Shown here one piece after another: positions 19,107 through 28,265 of a stretch of DNA of 64,000 nt. How positions within the stretch are numbered: the first letter of the stretch is position 1; each line of letters opens with the position of its first letter. The stretch is from Clostridia bacterium (GTDB lineage: Bacteria; Bacillota; Clostridia; Lachnospirales; Lachnospiraceae). Both the position numbers and the translations under genes were made by a program. Under the pieces are notes generated by a model. The model was not told the origin of the DNA, made no database searches, and saw only the letters and a list, made by a program, of their open reading frames with translations. Location: contig BNZC01000005.1 in the NCBI GenBank assembly GCA_026000755.1, positions 3,181 through 67,180 of the forward strand, read 5' to 3'.

Positions 19107-19153
19107 TAGCGGTTTCTTTCCGTGCAAGATGGAAGAGATCGCTATTTTTGTGC
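19107..19153 (+). terminator. Terminator after the hemerythrin/DUF4177 pair
   Basis: Stem AGCGGTTTCTTTCC with GGAAGAGATCGCT, followed by ATTTTTG. The A/T-rich stretch up to 19382 then holds the leader of the next gene. Confidence 0.7.
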
Positions 19154-19273
19154 CTGAGTTTGAGCATTTATATTGACTTTTTTACACAAATTACACACAA
19201 CTTTACATAAATTGTACACAAATTTTACCAATTCTATCTTTTTCCCTGTTCTCGGCTCTGCTACAATAAATTT

Positions 19274-19310
19274 ATCAAAGCGAAAAAACAAAGTTGTTTT
19301 CCGCTTTGAT
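19274..19310 (+). other. Leader hairpin upstream of the 888-residue exported protein gene
   Basis: ATCAAAGCG pairs with CGCTTTGAT, with further inner A/T pairs and a short loop, about 75 bp before the start codon. A weak -10-like TACAAT lies just upstream (19262-19267). It does not match any riboswitch class I recognise; it may be a stabilising or attenuating leader structure. Confidence 0.4.
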
Positions 19311-19382
19311 AGTACTTAAAAAATACCAGTCGGGCAGTAACGGTCAAACGGCTGTACACAGAAAAAGGGAGAACAGAAAAGA

Positions 19383-22049
19383 ATGAAAAAACAGAATTTT
19401 GAAAACAAAACATTCGAACAAAAAGGGAGGAGGAAATTCGGATACCGAATACTGACCCTTTGCTGTAGTTTGTTTTTGCTGACAACTTCTATACCTGTGG
19501 GACAGGTATTTGCAGCAGAGCAGACACAGGAACAAACCCAGATACAGGAACAAACCCAGACTCAGAACCAAGATTCCCAAAACACCTCTGAGAAAACAAG
19601 CTTTTCTCTGGGACAAGAACAAGGCGATGAGAGCGAGCAAGAATCCACAGCTGCGAAACTGATTTCTTTGCAAGTGAACGATGAAACCGTTGATGTAAAC
19701 GGAGTGAATTATTTTAACGATGATGTGACCAAGATTTCAGGTAAGATACAGTTGGGGGAGGATCCTAATGTAGATGGAACTTTTAATAAGAGGAACGGAA
19801 CCAAAAACGCCTTTTCCGATTTTGATTATTCCGAATCCTTAGGCGGTGCAAAGTTTGAATTTCATGTTGAGGCGGGAAGCTTATCGGTATTGCAATTTAC
19901 CATTACGAACATTGAGGCTTGCCAGAGAGGCTATGACACCATTACATTTGCCATTCCCAGAGCAGAGAATAAGTACAATGAGGACTATGCCTTTAATTTC
20001 GTGCTTTCTTCCATTGGTGTAGGCATAAATGGCGGCAGCATTTTAAGTGGCACAGCCACAAACGGCATGGTAAGCTACGAAACGGAGTTGACCATTCCAA
20101 ATGGCTACATAAGCGGGCTTGTAAAAAGCGACTTCAGCTTTGATTCACAGGGAGCTTTTGGCAATGCAGTGATTGACGGATTGGAGAAAATTGATACACA
20201 GCATATAAAGTTGAAATTTCATCACCCGGCGATTCATCTGACAACCGCTTCTCATAATGCAAAGCTTACCATTGGGGCAAATAAACTGAACTATCAAGAT
20301 GGGGAACGAAACCAAAAGCCCTATACCATTGCCGTGACAGACGGTTATGTGCCGGCTGTCGAATATCCGGTATCGGGTTCGGATGCTCCCAAAAATGCTA
20401 CAGTAGACGGGGCTAAATTAACGGAAACCATCAGCCACGATGTGCTTGCGGCCATCTTTTCGGTGACGAAAGAACTGTGTAGCTCGAAAGATGGTTTCGG
20501 TCCGGGGAAAGCAGGAATGGCAGGTGTTAGTGCAGCTTTAGGATTAGCCTTTGACATAGCCGATATGTTTGAATCAAAGGATCTGGATAAATCAGCGGAA
20601 ATGCTTGGGATTGAAAAGACTCAGGATATGATTAACGGGGTAAATAATAATCTAAATGCCATCGCTTCCGCCATTACCAGTAATCAGGATTTGAATTACT
20701 ATAAAAATTGGATGGATAATCTTACCCAGGTACAAAATAGAATCTCTCCTACAAAAGGTACGATGGCAGTAAAAGATGCTTTAAGGAAAGGGGATGCGGC
20801 ACTGATTGTTTCTTCGAAAGTATTGGATGACTATACCAAAAATCCGGGCATGAGCAATGAGCAATTGCTTGCCAGCTTGCAGGCTTTACAGCAGGGCGGA
20901 AAGCAGATTTCACCGGAAACCGTAGATGTTTGGTTTAAGACCATTTTTAATCACGATGGTCAAAACGGGAGTGTACAGTCGCCTCTTGATGTCGAATTTA
21001 CCAATCTTCAAAATCAGTTGCTGTACCAGACGGGAAATAGGACGGGCTTTGCTTATTTTGATAAATACATGAGTCTCCTCTATGATTACAATACACAATC
21101 TTTTTCCAATCGATCGGCGTTTTATAAGGGCATTCTTCAAGAATATGAATATGTATATGCCATTTTGCATATGGCAATTCAATTTGATAAAGATGCAGCA
21201 GAGGATCAAGCAGAAAATGCACAGGCAGTTATGAATAAGCTTGAAGCAGAGGGATTACATAACGGGGAGCTACCCCAAGCGGATCGAAATAGCTTACAGG
21301 CTATTTACGGAGAAGCAAAGAGTAAGAAAGAGCAGGCGACAGCAAACGCAGCAAGTGATGCCGATGAGTTGACCTCTTTGGAAAAGAATCATAAAGACAT
21401 TGTGGATGCAGAGCAAGAAGAGGTGAAAACACTCGAGAAAGAAACCGATTATGCAAAAAACAAAGGCAGTGTTTATAGCTATGTTCTGCATAAACCCATA
21501 CAAAAAGGCTATCGTACGATTGGGGATACCAAGCTTGCGGCACAGCAGCTGCACTTATTGAATCAGAAGCTTCCGGACGGCAAGACGATGCAACAATGGA
21601 TAGGGGGAGCGGATATAACGACGGATGATTATGTAAAAAATGCCTTGTCCGAGACGGAAATAACGACTTTAATGCAGGCGGCTCATGCCCATGGGAAAAC
21701 CCTCTTCCAAGATTTGATAGAGGCAGGATTTTCTTCCGGCTTGCAGAATTATCGGATTTTTGCAGGTGTTGGAAGCTGTAGAAATGATGCTCCGTTTCAC
21801 AGCTACGATCTTTCAAAATGGTCCTGTAATTTATATGCAAAAGGCATTGCAAATACCGGGAATAAAGTGACAGAAAGTTTGGCGGAGGCACATGTGTTTC
21901 ACTTAAGTTGGGAGAAACATTGGTATTGGTTCGGCGGATCTGAGTGGGAGTATAATGCAGGAGATGATACTCGAAACTGGAACGTGAATGTTCTTTCGAA
22001 TTGCTTTGATGCTACAGGAAAAACGCTGAATTTAGCATATGCCAATTAA
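19383..22049 (+). CDS. Large exported protein of unknown function
   Basis: 888 residues; start follows GGGAGAACAG. A signal sequence (RILTLCCSLFLLTTSIPVG... ending near VFAA) is followed by a Gln/Thr-rich repetitive segment (residues about 45-65). Residues 75-330 look beta-rich; 350-620 are alanine-rich and helical; about 620-700 is charged and could form a coiled coil (DELTSLEKNHKDIVDAEQ). The C-terminus is aromatic-rich (HWYWFGGSEWEYNAGDD). I do not recognise the family. There is no LPXTG motif, C-terminal membrane helix or S-layer repeat. It stands alone and is followed by a hairpin-promoter module. Confidence 0.7.
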   Translation: MKKQNFENKTFEQKGRRKFGYRILTLCCSLFLLTTSIPVGQVFAAEQTQEQTQIQEQTQTQNQDSQNTSEKTSFSLGQEQGDESEQESTAAKLISLQVNDETVDVNGVNYFNDDVTKISGKIQLGEDPNVDGTFNKRNGTKNAFSDFDYSESLGGAKFEFHVEAGSLSVLQFTITNIEACQRGYDTITFAIPRAENKYNEDYAFNFVLSSIGVGINGGSILSGTATNGMVSYETELTIPNGYISGLVKSDFSFDSQGAFGNAVIDGLEKIDTQHIKLKFHHPAIHLTTASHNAKLTIGANKLNYQDGERNQKPYTIAVTDGYVPAVEYPVSGSDAPKNATVDGAKLTETISHDVLAAIFSVTKELCSSKDGFGPGKAGMAGVSAALGLAFDIADMFESKDLDKSAEMLGIEKTQDMINGVNNNLNAIASAITSNQDLNYYKNWMDNLTQVQNRISPTKGTMAVKDALRKGDAALIVSSKVLDDYTKNPGMSNEQLLASLQALQQGGKQISPETVDVWFKTIFNHDGQNGSVQSPLDVEFTNLQNQLLYQTGNRTGFAYFDKYMSLLYDYNTQSFSNRSAFYKGILQEYEYVYAILHMAIQFDKDAAEDQAENAQAVMNKLEAEGLHNGELPQADRNSLQAIYGEAKSKKEQATANAASDADELTSLEKNHKDIVDAEQEEVKTLEKETDYAKNKGSVYSYVLHKPIQKGYRTIGDTKLAAQQLHLLNQKLPDGKTMQQWIGGADITTDDYVKNALSETEITTLMQAAHAHGKTLFQDLIEAGFSSGLQNYRIFAGVGSCRNDAPFHSYDLSKWSCNLYAKGIANTGNKVTESLAEAHVFHLSWEKHWYWFGGSEWEYNAGDDTRNWNVNVLSNCFDATGKTLNLAYAN

Positions 22050-22061
22050 AAAATGTTCTGA

Positions 22062-22140
22062 TTTAGGCTTCCACCGCATTTTTGCGGAGGGAGCCTAAAA
22101 AAATAAAAGAGTTGTTATTTCGGGAAAGAACGGTTATAAT
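22062..22140 (+). promoter_or_regulatory. Hairpin-promoter module C, copy 1
   Basis: A hairpin (arms around AGGCTTCC.CCGC and GCGG.GGGAGCCT, 22065-22096) is followed by an A-tract and then TTGTTA (22112-22117), a 17-bp spacer and TATAAT (22135-22140). The same arrangement recurs at 24445-24522 and 26632-26708. The hairpin has an A-tract, not a T-tract, after it, so it is not a rightward terminator; the A-tract is placed like an UP element. The 240 bp from the -10 box to the chemoreceptor start contain no other recognisable feature. Confidence 0.7.
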
Positions 22141-22383
22141 GAAGAAGACTTATTAAAAAACATTCCGCACATACAAAAACACCTGTGATCCTTGAAAATT
22201 CAATACTTGGTAGACCTATACTATTTATTTTTTCGTTTAATCATGCGATAGCAGAAGTTTGGATAAATCGGCTGGTAATATTTTGCAGATAATGAATCGT
22301 TACGTAAAAGTGAAGAAAACGAAATGAACCGGATCCTTGGAAGTTAGAATTGTACAAAAGTACAAAGAAAGCGTGACAAATAA

Positions 22384-24342
22384 ATGCAAAATACTAATAC
22401 TAAAAATAAGAGCATGGTTGGTATAGTTTCGATTATTATCATAGTCGCTATGCTACTTATGGCAATCGTCTCTGCTGTTTCAATTTACATACGCTCCATA
22501 ACCGATGCCAGCGAGAAACTTAAGCTGAGTACAGTTGCACTTTCAAACAAGGTGGACGGTTACATAGAGAAAGTCAAGGTTTCGGTTAATCAAAACTCGG
22601 TAGTCGGCAAGCAGTTTTTTGACGAAGACGGTGACCTTGCCAAGGAGCATTTTCTCAGCTACCTGACCACGATTTATAATAATTCAGACGGTGAATATTC
22701 TGACTGCTATGCGGGATTTGTGGACGGCGACGCAGTGTTTGGTATGGGCTGGGTTCCTCCCGCTGATTACGATGTGACCACTCGCGGTTGGTATAAGAAC
22801 GGGCTTGCGAATCCCGGAAAAATCATCGTTGACGCACCCTACTATGATTTGAGTTACAACACGCTGTCCCTTGCGTTTACCAAATCAATAGGCGATGACA
22901 CAAAATACGGCACAACCTGCGTTGATGTGTTTCTCGCATCTGCCGAGAAGATGGTTGACGATGCAAACTCAAATAGCGATGCTGAGGCGATAGTGATCGG
23001 CAGCAACGGTGATGTTTATATTACCGCCGACGATGTGCTTAAACCTGACGGCAAGACAGGCGAGTTTGTTAATTTGGAAAAATTAGGCGGCAACTACGCT
23101 AAAATGTATAAAGGAGTGACATCCGGCGGAACTTTTTCGATGGGCGGTTATTACTATACATCAACGGTTATACCCTCTACAAACTGGTATATCGTCAGCA
23201 AAATCCCCGCAATAAAGGTGTTGGCCCCTGTATTTACTGCACTCGGCATTATGGGCGTACTGTTCGGTGTTTTCCTTGCTGTTTCAGTATTAGTACTGCG
23301 GGGCGTAGTCCAGAGGCTTGTCACCGCTCCGATTAACAAAATCAGGCACATTGCAAACGAAGTCACGCGGGGGGAGGTTAATGTTGAAATACCCTCAAAC
23401 TTCATAGGTGAGGTAGGGGCACTTGCCGAATCGTTCGCCGATATGATTAGCAGCATTAAGCATCAGTCGGACGTGTTGCGTGACGTTTCGGAAGGTAATT
23501 ACACGAACACAATGGAGTTGCGTTCTGAGAATGATGTTCTAGGCAACAGCATAAATCATATGGTTGATACTATGAACGGCACTTTGCATACAATTTATGG
23601 CATCACGGCAGACATTGAGGATCATGCAAACGAAATTGCAAATATGTCGGGTCAGTTGTCAAAAACGACCAGTGAAGCAGCGGAAACAGTAGAGGAAATT
23701 ACTGCATCAATGGCAGACATCAGCACCAAGACACAAAGCAACACGGATATGGCACAAGAAGCGGCAAGCCTTTCCAACAACATTAAGCATAACGCTGAAA
23801 AAGGCAATACGCAAATGTCAGAACTGACACAAGCTATTGACGAAATCAACGAGGCAAGCCAGAACATCAGCAAGGTTATCAAGGTTATAGACGGCATTGC
23901 ATTCCGGACCAACACCCTGGCACTTAATGCGGCGATAGAAGCGGCACGTGCGGGTGAGGCGGGCAAAGGGTTTGCGGTGGTTGCAGATGAGGTGCGTAAC
24001 CTTGCGAGTAAGTCTGCAGCGGCGGCAAAAGAAACGGGGGCATTGATTGATAACTCAATGAAAAAGGCAGAAATCGGTGCACAAATCGCAAACGAAACGG
24101 CACTGTCACTTGCCGATATTGTTTCGGGGATTAACGAAAGCACACTGCTGGTTGACAAAATTGCAGGCTCAAGCGAAGAGCAAAATCAAGCAATCTCGCA
24201 AATCGAATCGGCCGTGCAACAAGTAGTAGACGTTGTGTCACGCAACTCTGCTACTGCACAGGAGAGTGCGAATTTCTCGGAAGAATTAAATGGGTTGTCC
24301 GTAAGGCTCAAACAGCAGTTAAAGAGTTTTAAGTTAAAATAA
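22384..24342 (+). CDS. Methyl-accepting chemotaxis protein with extracellular dCache-type sensor
   Basis: 652 residues. A membrane helix at about 14-35, an extracellular Cache sensor domain (about 40-275, with [11 protein letters not shown] typical of dCache_1), a second membrane helix at about 280-305, a HAMP domain (about 305-360) and a long cytoplasmic signalling coiled coil with the conserved hairpin tip ([33 protein letters not shown]). There is no C-terminal receptor-methylation tether. No clear ribosome binding site precedes the ATG. It should couple an extracellular small-molecule signal to CheA; no che genes are nearby. Base composition and codon choice look somewhat unlike the flanking genes, which together with its repeat-bounded position suggests a separately acquired cassette. 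Confidence 0.9.
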   Translation: MQNTNTKNKSMVGIVSIIIIVAMLLMAIVSAVSIYIRSITDASEKLKLSTVALSNKVDGYIEKVKVSVNQNSVVGKQFFDEDGDLAKEHFLSYLTTIYNNSDGEYSDCYAGFVDGDAVFGMGWVPPADYDVTTRGWYKNGLANPGKIIVDAPYYDLSYNTLSLAFTKSIGDDTKYGTTCVDVFLASAEKMVDDANSNSDAEAIVIGSNGDVYITADDVLKPDGKTGEFVNLEKLGGNYAKMYKGVTSGGTFSMGGYYYTSTVIPSTNWYIVSKIPAIKVLAPVFTALGIMGVLFGVFLAVSVLVLRGVVQRLVTAPINKIRHIANEVTRGEVNVEIPSNFIGEVGALAESFADMISSIKHQSDVLRDVSEGNYTNTMELRSENDVLGNSINHMVDTMNGTLHTIYGITADIEDHANEIANMSGQLSKTTSEAAETVEEITASMADISTKTQSNTDMAQEAASLSNNIKHNAEKGNTQMSELTQAIDEINEASQNISKVIKVIDGIAFRTNTLALNAAIEAARAGEAGKGFAVVADEVRNLASKSAAAAKETGALIDNSMKKAEIGAQIANETALSLADIVSGINESTLLVDKIAGSSEEQNQAISQIESAVQQVVDVVSRNSATAQESANFSEELNGLSVRLKQQLKSFKLK

Positions 24343-24444
24343 ATCCGGTATTCCGGGTACTTTCTCAAAAAGAATGGGTAAATAAATTCCTTTTACCCGG
24401 GGACATTGCTATTTAATGGAAACTATTTTATCGGACAGTAATTT

Positions 24445-24522
24445 AGGTTTCTTTCGCATTTTTGCGGAGGGAGCCTAAAAAAATCGAAAAGAATTGCCAT
24501 TTCGGGAAAAATCGGTTATAAG
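24445..24522 (+). promoter_or_regulatory. Hairpin-promoter module C, copy 2 (its -10 abuts the ribosome binding site)
   Basis: Hairpin (24445-24476), A-tract, TTGCCA (24494-24499), 17-bp spacer, TATAAG (24517-24522). The AAGGAGAGG ribosome binding site of the next gene overlaps and directly follows the -10 hexamer, so a transcript started here would begin at or after the ribosome binding site. About 105 bp, including upstream sequence from 24416, is nearly identical to module copy 3. Confidence 0.65.
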
Positions 24523-24535
24523 GAGAGGAAAAAAT

Positions 24536-26590
24536 ATGGATACTTCAACATCAGAAAAGTCGGATCTACTCTATGAACTAAATGCTGCCCCGGATTTAAG
24601 GACGTTTTGTCGTGCCTTGCAAAAAGGCATTGCTTATCATACCGTTGTGATTGTAGGCTCCGAACGTGTAAGTGGCTGCGAGGACTTTACCGAAGAGGTC
24701 GCCGCCGAAATATGTAAACTTGGAACAAAAATTTCCCTGCATGATAAGGGGAAATCCTCCTACATTGCTGCGATTAGAAATGGCGAACGGGTGTTCGAAC
24801 AACTCGAGCGAGAAAAACTTGTTGCCTTGGATTTTAAGCAAGAAGAGATGAGAATTACTGCTGTGAGCCGTTGCGAGGGTTTGTCAGCTCCCAAGAATGA
24901 ATTATGGTCTTGGATAGAAATTGATGGAAATCGATACACAGCGGATGTAGGAATCTCTTTTTGGGTATGGGATAATTGGCGAAACGGAATTGTCGCATAC
25001 GCAACATTTGATACGTCTAAGACTATGAAAGTCAATGAAAGTGGTGTGGCATATAATTTTGCGGCGGAGTATTTTCGAAGAACGCACCCGGAAGTGCCTT
25101 TTATCACATATACGAAACCTATCTTTTGGTTGGATCCCAAAGAAGACAAAAGTGATTCTGAAATCATTCAACAATATAAGTGCAGAAGGTTGGAGGAACT
25201 TAATAGAGAACTTGGAGAGGGTAACGTCTACCATCAATTTATAGCGGAAGCTCTTGATGCGGATTGGTTTCCTTTGCATCAATACTTAGATACGACGGAA
25301 GGTATCTTAGAGATTACAACGCCCTCAAAAGCATATTGCAGTACTAACGGCGTACGCAAACTATATGACTATATAGGTACTTATGTAACAATTGCAAGTG
25401 GGCATCGCAGCACCACAGATCAACCGAGTGATACCGTGCGTAAATTGTTTACTTGCGGTGGATGTGCTACATTTGGAACAGGAGCGCGTGATAGGGGAAC
25501 GATAGCATCCTGTTTGCAACGAATTTTGAATGGAAAGCATTTGCCGATTCTTGTTGAGAATTATGGGTTTTTCTTGTGGAATACAAATGCTTTCGTTGAA
25601 CTGGTAGCTATTTTGGAAAATCTTCCCTATCATGACGGTGATATTATAGTGCAAGAAGTGACTCTGACGACTCTGATAGACGCAGATGTTGATTTGTCGA
25701 AATTGAGCCGCCGTCCCCATGATTATGGAGAGCTGTTTTGGGATGGCGACCATTTAACAGAAGCGGGATACGCTTTAATTGCCGAGAAATTATTTGAATC
25801 TTCTTGCTTTCAGGAACGGATCAATTTTGCGTTGGGGAGCAATTCCATGTCAAGGGCAAGTAGCAAGGAAACGAACAAAAAACATATAGCGGATTTACAG
25901 ACAGACAGATCTTCCTTGGATTATGGGATGTCCAAAGAGCAGCTTGAGCGTTTGCGGGAATTTCAAAAAGGCTTGCGTGATTTCTACGGCAGCGTAGGCG
26001 GAAAAGCAACAAAACCTGTTGTGGGTTCAATCGCAATGAACGGCAATCCTTTCACTCTCGGACATCGCTATTTAATTGAAGAAGCGGCGAAACAGGTGGA
26101 TTTGCTTATGGTATTCGTGGTGCAGGAAGACAAATCAGCGTTTTCTTTTGCTGACCGCTTTGCCTTAGTGGAGCGAGGAACGGCAGATTTGTCTAATGTT
26201 GCGGTTGTGCCAAGCGGCGAATTCATGATCAGCACCTTGACGTTCAGCGAGTATTTTAATAAACAAGAATTGCAGGATCGGGCGGTGGATGTATCACTTG
26301 ATGTAACTTTGTTTGCCCGTGAGATTACCCCCCACCTAAACATATCGGTGCGTTTTGCAGGAAGTGAACCGTTTGATCGAGTGACTGCACAATACAACCG
26401 TGAATTATCAGTGGTTTTGCCGAAGTATGGTATCCGTTTTGAGGAATTGCCCCGCATGGAAACGGGGGGGGAACCTATCAGTGCAAGCCGTGTGAGGAAA
26501 CTGCTTGAGGAGGGAAATTTTGAAGAAATACGGAAATTAGTGCCGGATGTGACCTATGAATATCTACAGGGAAAATTTCTGAAAAATTAA
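24536..26590 (+). CDS. SGNH-hydrolase-like protein fused to a citrate lyase ligase-type adenylyltransferase domain
   Basis: 684 residues; start at 24536 follows AAGGAGAGG. Residues about 300-440 look like an SGNH hydrolase: block I as CGGCATFGTGARD, where the usual Ser is Cys310, and block V as DGDHLTEAGYALIAEK. Residues about 495-684 match the C-terminal nucleotidyltransferase domain of CitC: NGNPFTLGHRYL (from 502) and ISASRVRKLL near the end. CitC activates citrate lyase by acetylating its prosthetic group, but no citF, citE, citD or citX is nearby and the GNAT-like N-domain of CitC is not evident. The natural substrate is therefore unknown. A G8 run (26464-26471) is in frame. Bounded on both sides by hairpin-promoter modules. 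Confidence 0.75.
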   Translation: MDTSTSEKSDLLYELNAAPDLRTFCRALQKGIAYHTVVIVGSERVSGCEDFTEEVAAEICKLGTKISLHDKGKSSYIAAIRNGERVFEQLEREKLVALDFKQEEMRITAVSRCEGLSAPKNELWSWIEIDGNRYTADVGISFWVWDNWRNGIVAYATFDTSKTMKVNESGVAYNFAAEYFRRTHPEVPFITYTKPIFWLDPKEDKSDSEIIQQYKCRRLEELNRELGEGNVYHQFIAEALDADWFPLHQYLDTTEGILEITTPSKAYCSTNGVRKLYDYIGTYVTIASGHRSTTDQPSDTVRKLFTCGGCATFGTGARDRGTIASCLQRILNGKHLPILVENYGFFLWNTNAFVELVAILENLPYHDGDIIVQEVTLTTLIDADVDLSKLSRRPHDYGELFWDGDHLTEAGYALIAEKLFESSCFQERINFALGSNSMSRASSKETNKKHIADLQTDRSSLDYGMSKEQLERLREFQKGLRDFYGSVGGKATKPVVGSIAMNGNPFTLGHRYLIEEAAKQVDLLMVFVVQEDKSAFSFADRFALVERGTADLSNVAVVPSGEFMISTLTFSEYFNKQELQDRAVDVSLDVTLFAREITPHLNISVRFAGSEPFDRVTAQYNRELSVVLPKYGIRFEELPRMETGGEPISASRVRKLLEEGNFEEIRKLVPDVTYEYLQGKFLKN

Positions 26591-26631
26591 TCAACATCCT
26601 CTATTGAAACTATTTTATCGGACAGTAATTT

Positions 26632-26708
26632 AGGCTCCCACCGCATTTTGCGGAGGGAGCCTAAAAAAATCGAAAAGAATTGCCATTTCGGGAAAAAACG
26701 GTTATAAT
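26632..26708 (+). promoter_or_regulatory. Hairpin-promoter module C, copy 3
   Basis: Hairpin AGGCTCCCACCGCA/TGCGGAGGGAGCCT (26632-26662), A-tract, TTGCCA (26680-26685), 17-bp spacer, TATAAT (26703-26708), 52 bp before the TTG start of the JAB-like gene. The sequence from about 26604 is almost the same as in copy 2. Confidence 0.7.
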
Positions 26709-26760
26709 GAGAATGAAGGGAACAATAGTAACAACATGAACGATTGAGAGGGTACACTAT

Positions 26761-27345
26761 TTGTTGGCAAGCAAAAATCGTAACAAAAAAATTTGTATAA
26801 CCAATACTGCAATTGAGAAGATCTCAAAAATACAGGTAAATGAATTGACCGATGAGCAAAATTCAAAGCTTTGTAAACTGCATAAAAAACTTTTAAGAAA
26901 ATCGAAAGAGGAAAATGACAGTAATGAAGTTTTAATTGCTTGGAATCTTTATACAGGAGAAACTGCCATTGTTTACGGCGATAGAAAGAGTGTGATTATT
27001 GATTTGCTTATAGATGTGGATATGGCAGTTTTGCGTTCTAACGCATTTGATTATGAAATTGCATATCTACACAATCACCCAAGCACTTCGAAATTTTCCT
27101 ATACGGACATATATACTTTTATAGATGACAATAAACTACGTCTTATGTCGGTTGTGACAAATCAAGGAGAGGTTTATATCATTAGTAAAAACGAGAAATA
27201 TGAACGTAAGAGTGTCGTTGCGTTGTTCAATGAAACTGTTCTGAAGTTGGGCGGAGTCGGAGTTTTAATCGATGAAACTTTTTTTGAAACCTTTGTGAAA
27301 CAAGCAGTAAAGCAAGGAGGACTTGACTATGAAACAAGCAGATGA
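26761..27345 (+). CDS. JAB/JAMM-like domain protein
   Basis: 194 residues. It probably uses TTG (26761) after GAGAGGG, since no ATG is suitably placed. The motif YLHNHPSTSKFSYTD near residue 105 resembles the JAMM zinc motif (HxH...S..D), though with six rather than seven residues between the second His and the Ser. Similar HNHPS motifs occur in RadC-like and phage- or toxin-associated JAB proteins. No signal peptide. Its end overlaps the start of the next small gene, so the two form one operon driven by module copy 3. Substrate and role are unknown. Confidence 0.6.
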   Translation: MLASKNRNKKICITNTAIEKISKIQVNELTDEQNSKLCKLHKKLLRKSKEENDSNEVLIAWNLYTGETAIVYGDRKSVIIDLLIDVDMAVLRSNAFDYEIAYLHNHPSTSKFSYTDIYTFIDDNKLRLMSVVTNQGEVYIISKNEKYERKSVVALFNETVLKLGGVGVLIDETFFETFVKQAVKQGGLDYETSR

Positions 27346-27538
27346 ACGTATTATTTCTATGGATGATCGCCCGGTTCCCTATGAACTTGCAAAAAAAATG
27401 GCGGAAGAATTATTGAAAAATATTCCGAATGATGAGGATAGCGGTAATTTGCGTAAAGAAGCAATAGAAAAACGACGAAGCTTTTCGGAAACGGAGCATG
27501 GCACAAACCGAAAGCGAAGCCTTGCAGAAACAATTTGA
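27329..27538 (+). CDS. Small acidic/basic protein cotranscribed with the JAB-like gene
   Basis: 69 residues. ATG at 27329 follows AAGGAGG with good spacing and lies inside the last codons of the JAB-like gene. It has charged helices (PYELAKKMAEELLKNIP) and a Lys/Arg-rich C-terminus (NRKRSLAET). It is not a recognised family; the size, overlap and charge would suit an antitoxin or a partner peptide, but that is only inference. Confidence 0.5.
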   Translation: MKQADERIISMDDRPVPYELAKKMAEELLKNIPNDEDSGNLRKEAIEKRRSFSETEHGTNRKRSLAETI

Positions 27539-27684
27539 TATAAAATGAAGTCAATAGGGAATTGCTTATCGCATTATTTCCCGTGCAAGGGATTCATGAG
27601 TTTACTATCACGGCAGTTTCTGCCAATATTCAAAAAACGGCAGGAATTACTGGACGTCCAGAATTAGGTAACAGGAGGTATTAT

Positions 27685-27897
27685 ATGCAATCTATACTAC
27701 TAGAGGTTGATGAAAGAATAAATGCAAATGATTTGATTGAAAAAATAACATCCCTATATGGAAGTGAACAAATCAAGACGTTTTCTTTGTTTAATGAATC
27801 AAACAAGACGTTTGGAACGCTCCCGGATATTTTTATAAATCCTATTCAGACGGATGATTTTCGTATGTATACAAGGGAGGAACTAAATGAGCGATAA
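27685..27897 (+). CDS. Small protein of unknown function
   Basis: 70 residues (MQSILLEVDERINANDLIEK...). ATG at 27685 follows CAGGAGG; the open frame extends upstream to 27562 but has no better start. Predicted alpha/beta, soluble. Its stop overlaps the start of a further ORF (27887) that has its own GGGAGG but ends after 11 codons. The arrangement looks like a two-gene overlap cassette in which the second gene has been truncated. In the gap before it (27539-27684) I see no gene. Confidence 0.45.
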   Translation: MQSILLEVDERINANDLIEKITSLYGSEQIKTFSLFNESNKTFGTLPDIFINPIQTDDFRMYTREELNER

Positions 27898-27922
27898 TCT
27901 ATTTGTAGATCTTAGATTGTAA
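27887..27922 (+). pseudogene. Truncated ORF remnant (11 codons) behind a strong ribosome binding site
   Basis: ATG at 27887 overlaps the preceding gene and sits 7 bp after GGGAGG, but the frame MSDNLFVDLRL ends at once. The following sequence up to the terminator at 28010 shows no open continuation that I can join. It is best read as a gene that lost its body. Confidence 0.35.
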
Positions 27923-28009
27923 ATTTGTTTATCTCCTATATTCTGCATTCCATAAATCCTTAATTGGCTTGATTTTTCAGCAGAATTTTCAAAGAAAATC
28001 TTCGTTATA

Positions 28010-28048
28010 GTGGCGACTTTGCAATATTTGCAAAGCCGCTGTTTTTCT
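28010..28048 (+). terminator. Terminator hairpin before the nitrogenase-like locus
   Basis: CTTTGCAA/TTGCAAAG stem extended by GGC/GCC, followed by TGTTTTTCTTT. It separates the accessory block from the nitrogenase-like operon. Confidence 0.7.
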
Positions 28049-28057
28049 TTCAGCGTG

Positions 28058-28176
28058 AATAGTAACTCTTCTGTTACTATTCACGGTGAACCGTTCCGAG
28101 AGGCATTTTTCGAAGAAAAACCCGGTTAAGTCATGTGCCAAATCGCATTTTTTGCGGAGGGAGCCTAAAAAAACCC
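28058..28176. repeat. Composite of element D ends and module C hairpin upstream of the nitrogenase-like operon
   Basis: GTGAATAGTAAC and GTTACTATTCAC lie head to head around a 6-bp loop (28067-28096 region). They are followed by about 60 bp matching the MITE at 18201-18331 in reverse orientation, which runs directly into GCGGAGGGAGCCTAAAAAAA, the right half of the module C hairpin. It looks like a recombinant of two repeat families. Confidence 0.65.
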
Positions 28177-28177
28177 C

Positions 28178-28206
28178 TTGACAACGCCAAAAAGATATGA
28201 TAACAT
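28178..28206 (+). promoter_or_regulatory. Sigma-A promoter of the nitrogenase-like operon
   Basis: TTGACA (28178-28183), 17-bp spacer, TAACAT (28201-28206), 59 bp before the ATG at 28266, directly after the module C-type A-tract. An imperfect dyad ATGATAACATATCA overlaps the -10. Confidence 0.7.
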
Positions 28207-28265
28207 ATCAAACATAGATGTATTATATATTTGATAGAGTGAGTATATTTCCCATGGAGGCCCTT

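Noticed and set aside
19260..19382. Riboswitch in the leader of the 888-residue protein gene
   Set aside because: A hairpin is present, but none of the conserved cores of known riboswitch classes could be recognised.
19500..19600. CRISPR-like or minisatellite array
   Set aside because: The short repeats are in-frame Gln/Thr codons of the exported protein and have no spacer-repeat structure.
22062..26708. Module C hairpins as rho-independent terminators
   Set aside because: The hairpins are followed by A-tracts, not T-tracts, on the plus strand, and on the minus strand the T-tract precedes the hairpin. A promoter follows directly.
26761..27345. RadC DNA-repair protein
   Set aside because: Only the HNHPS motif is shared; the spacing to Ser/Asp differs by one residue and the rest of RadC is absent.
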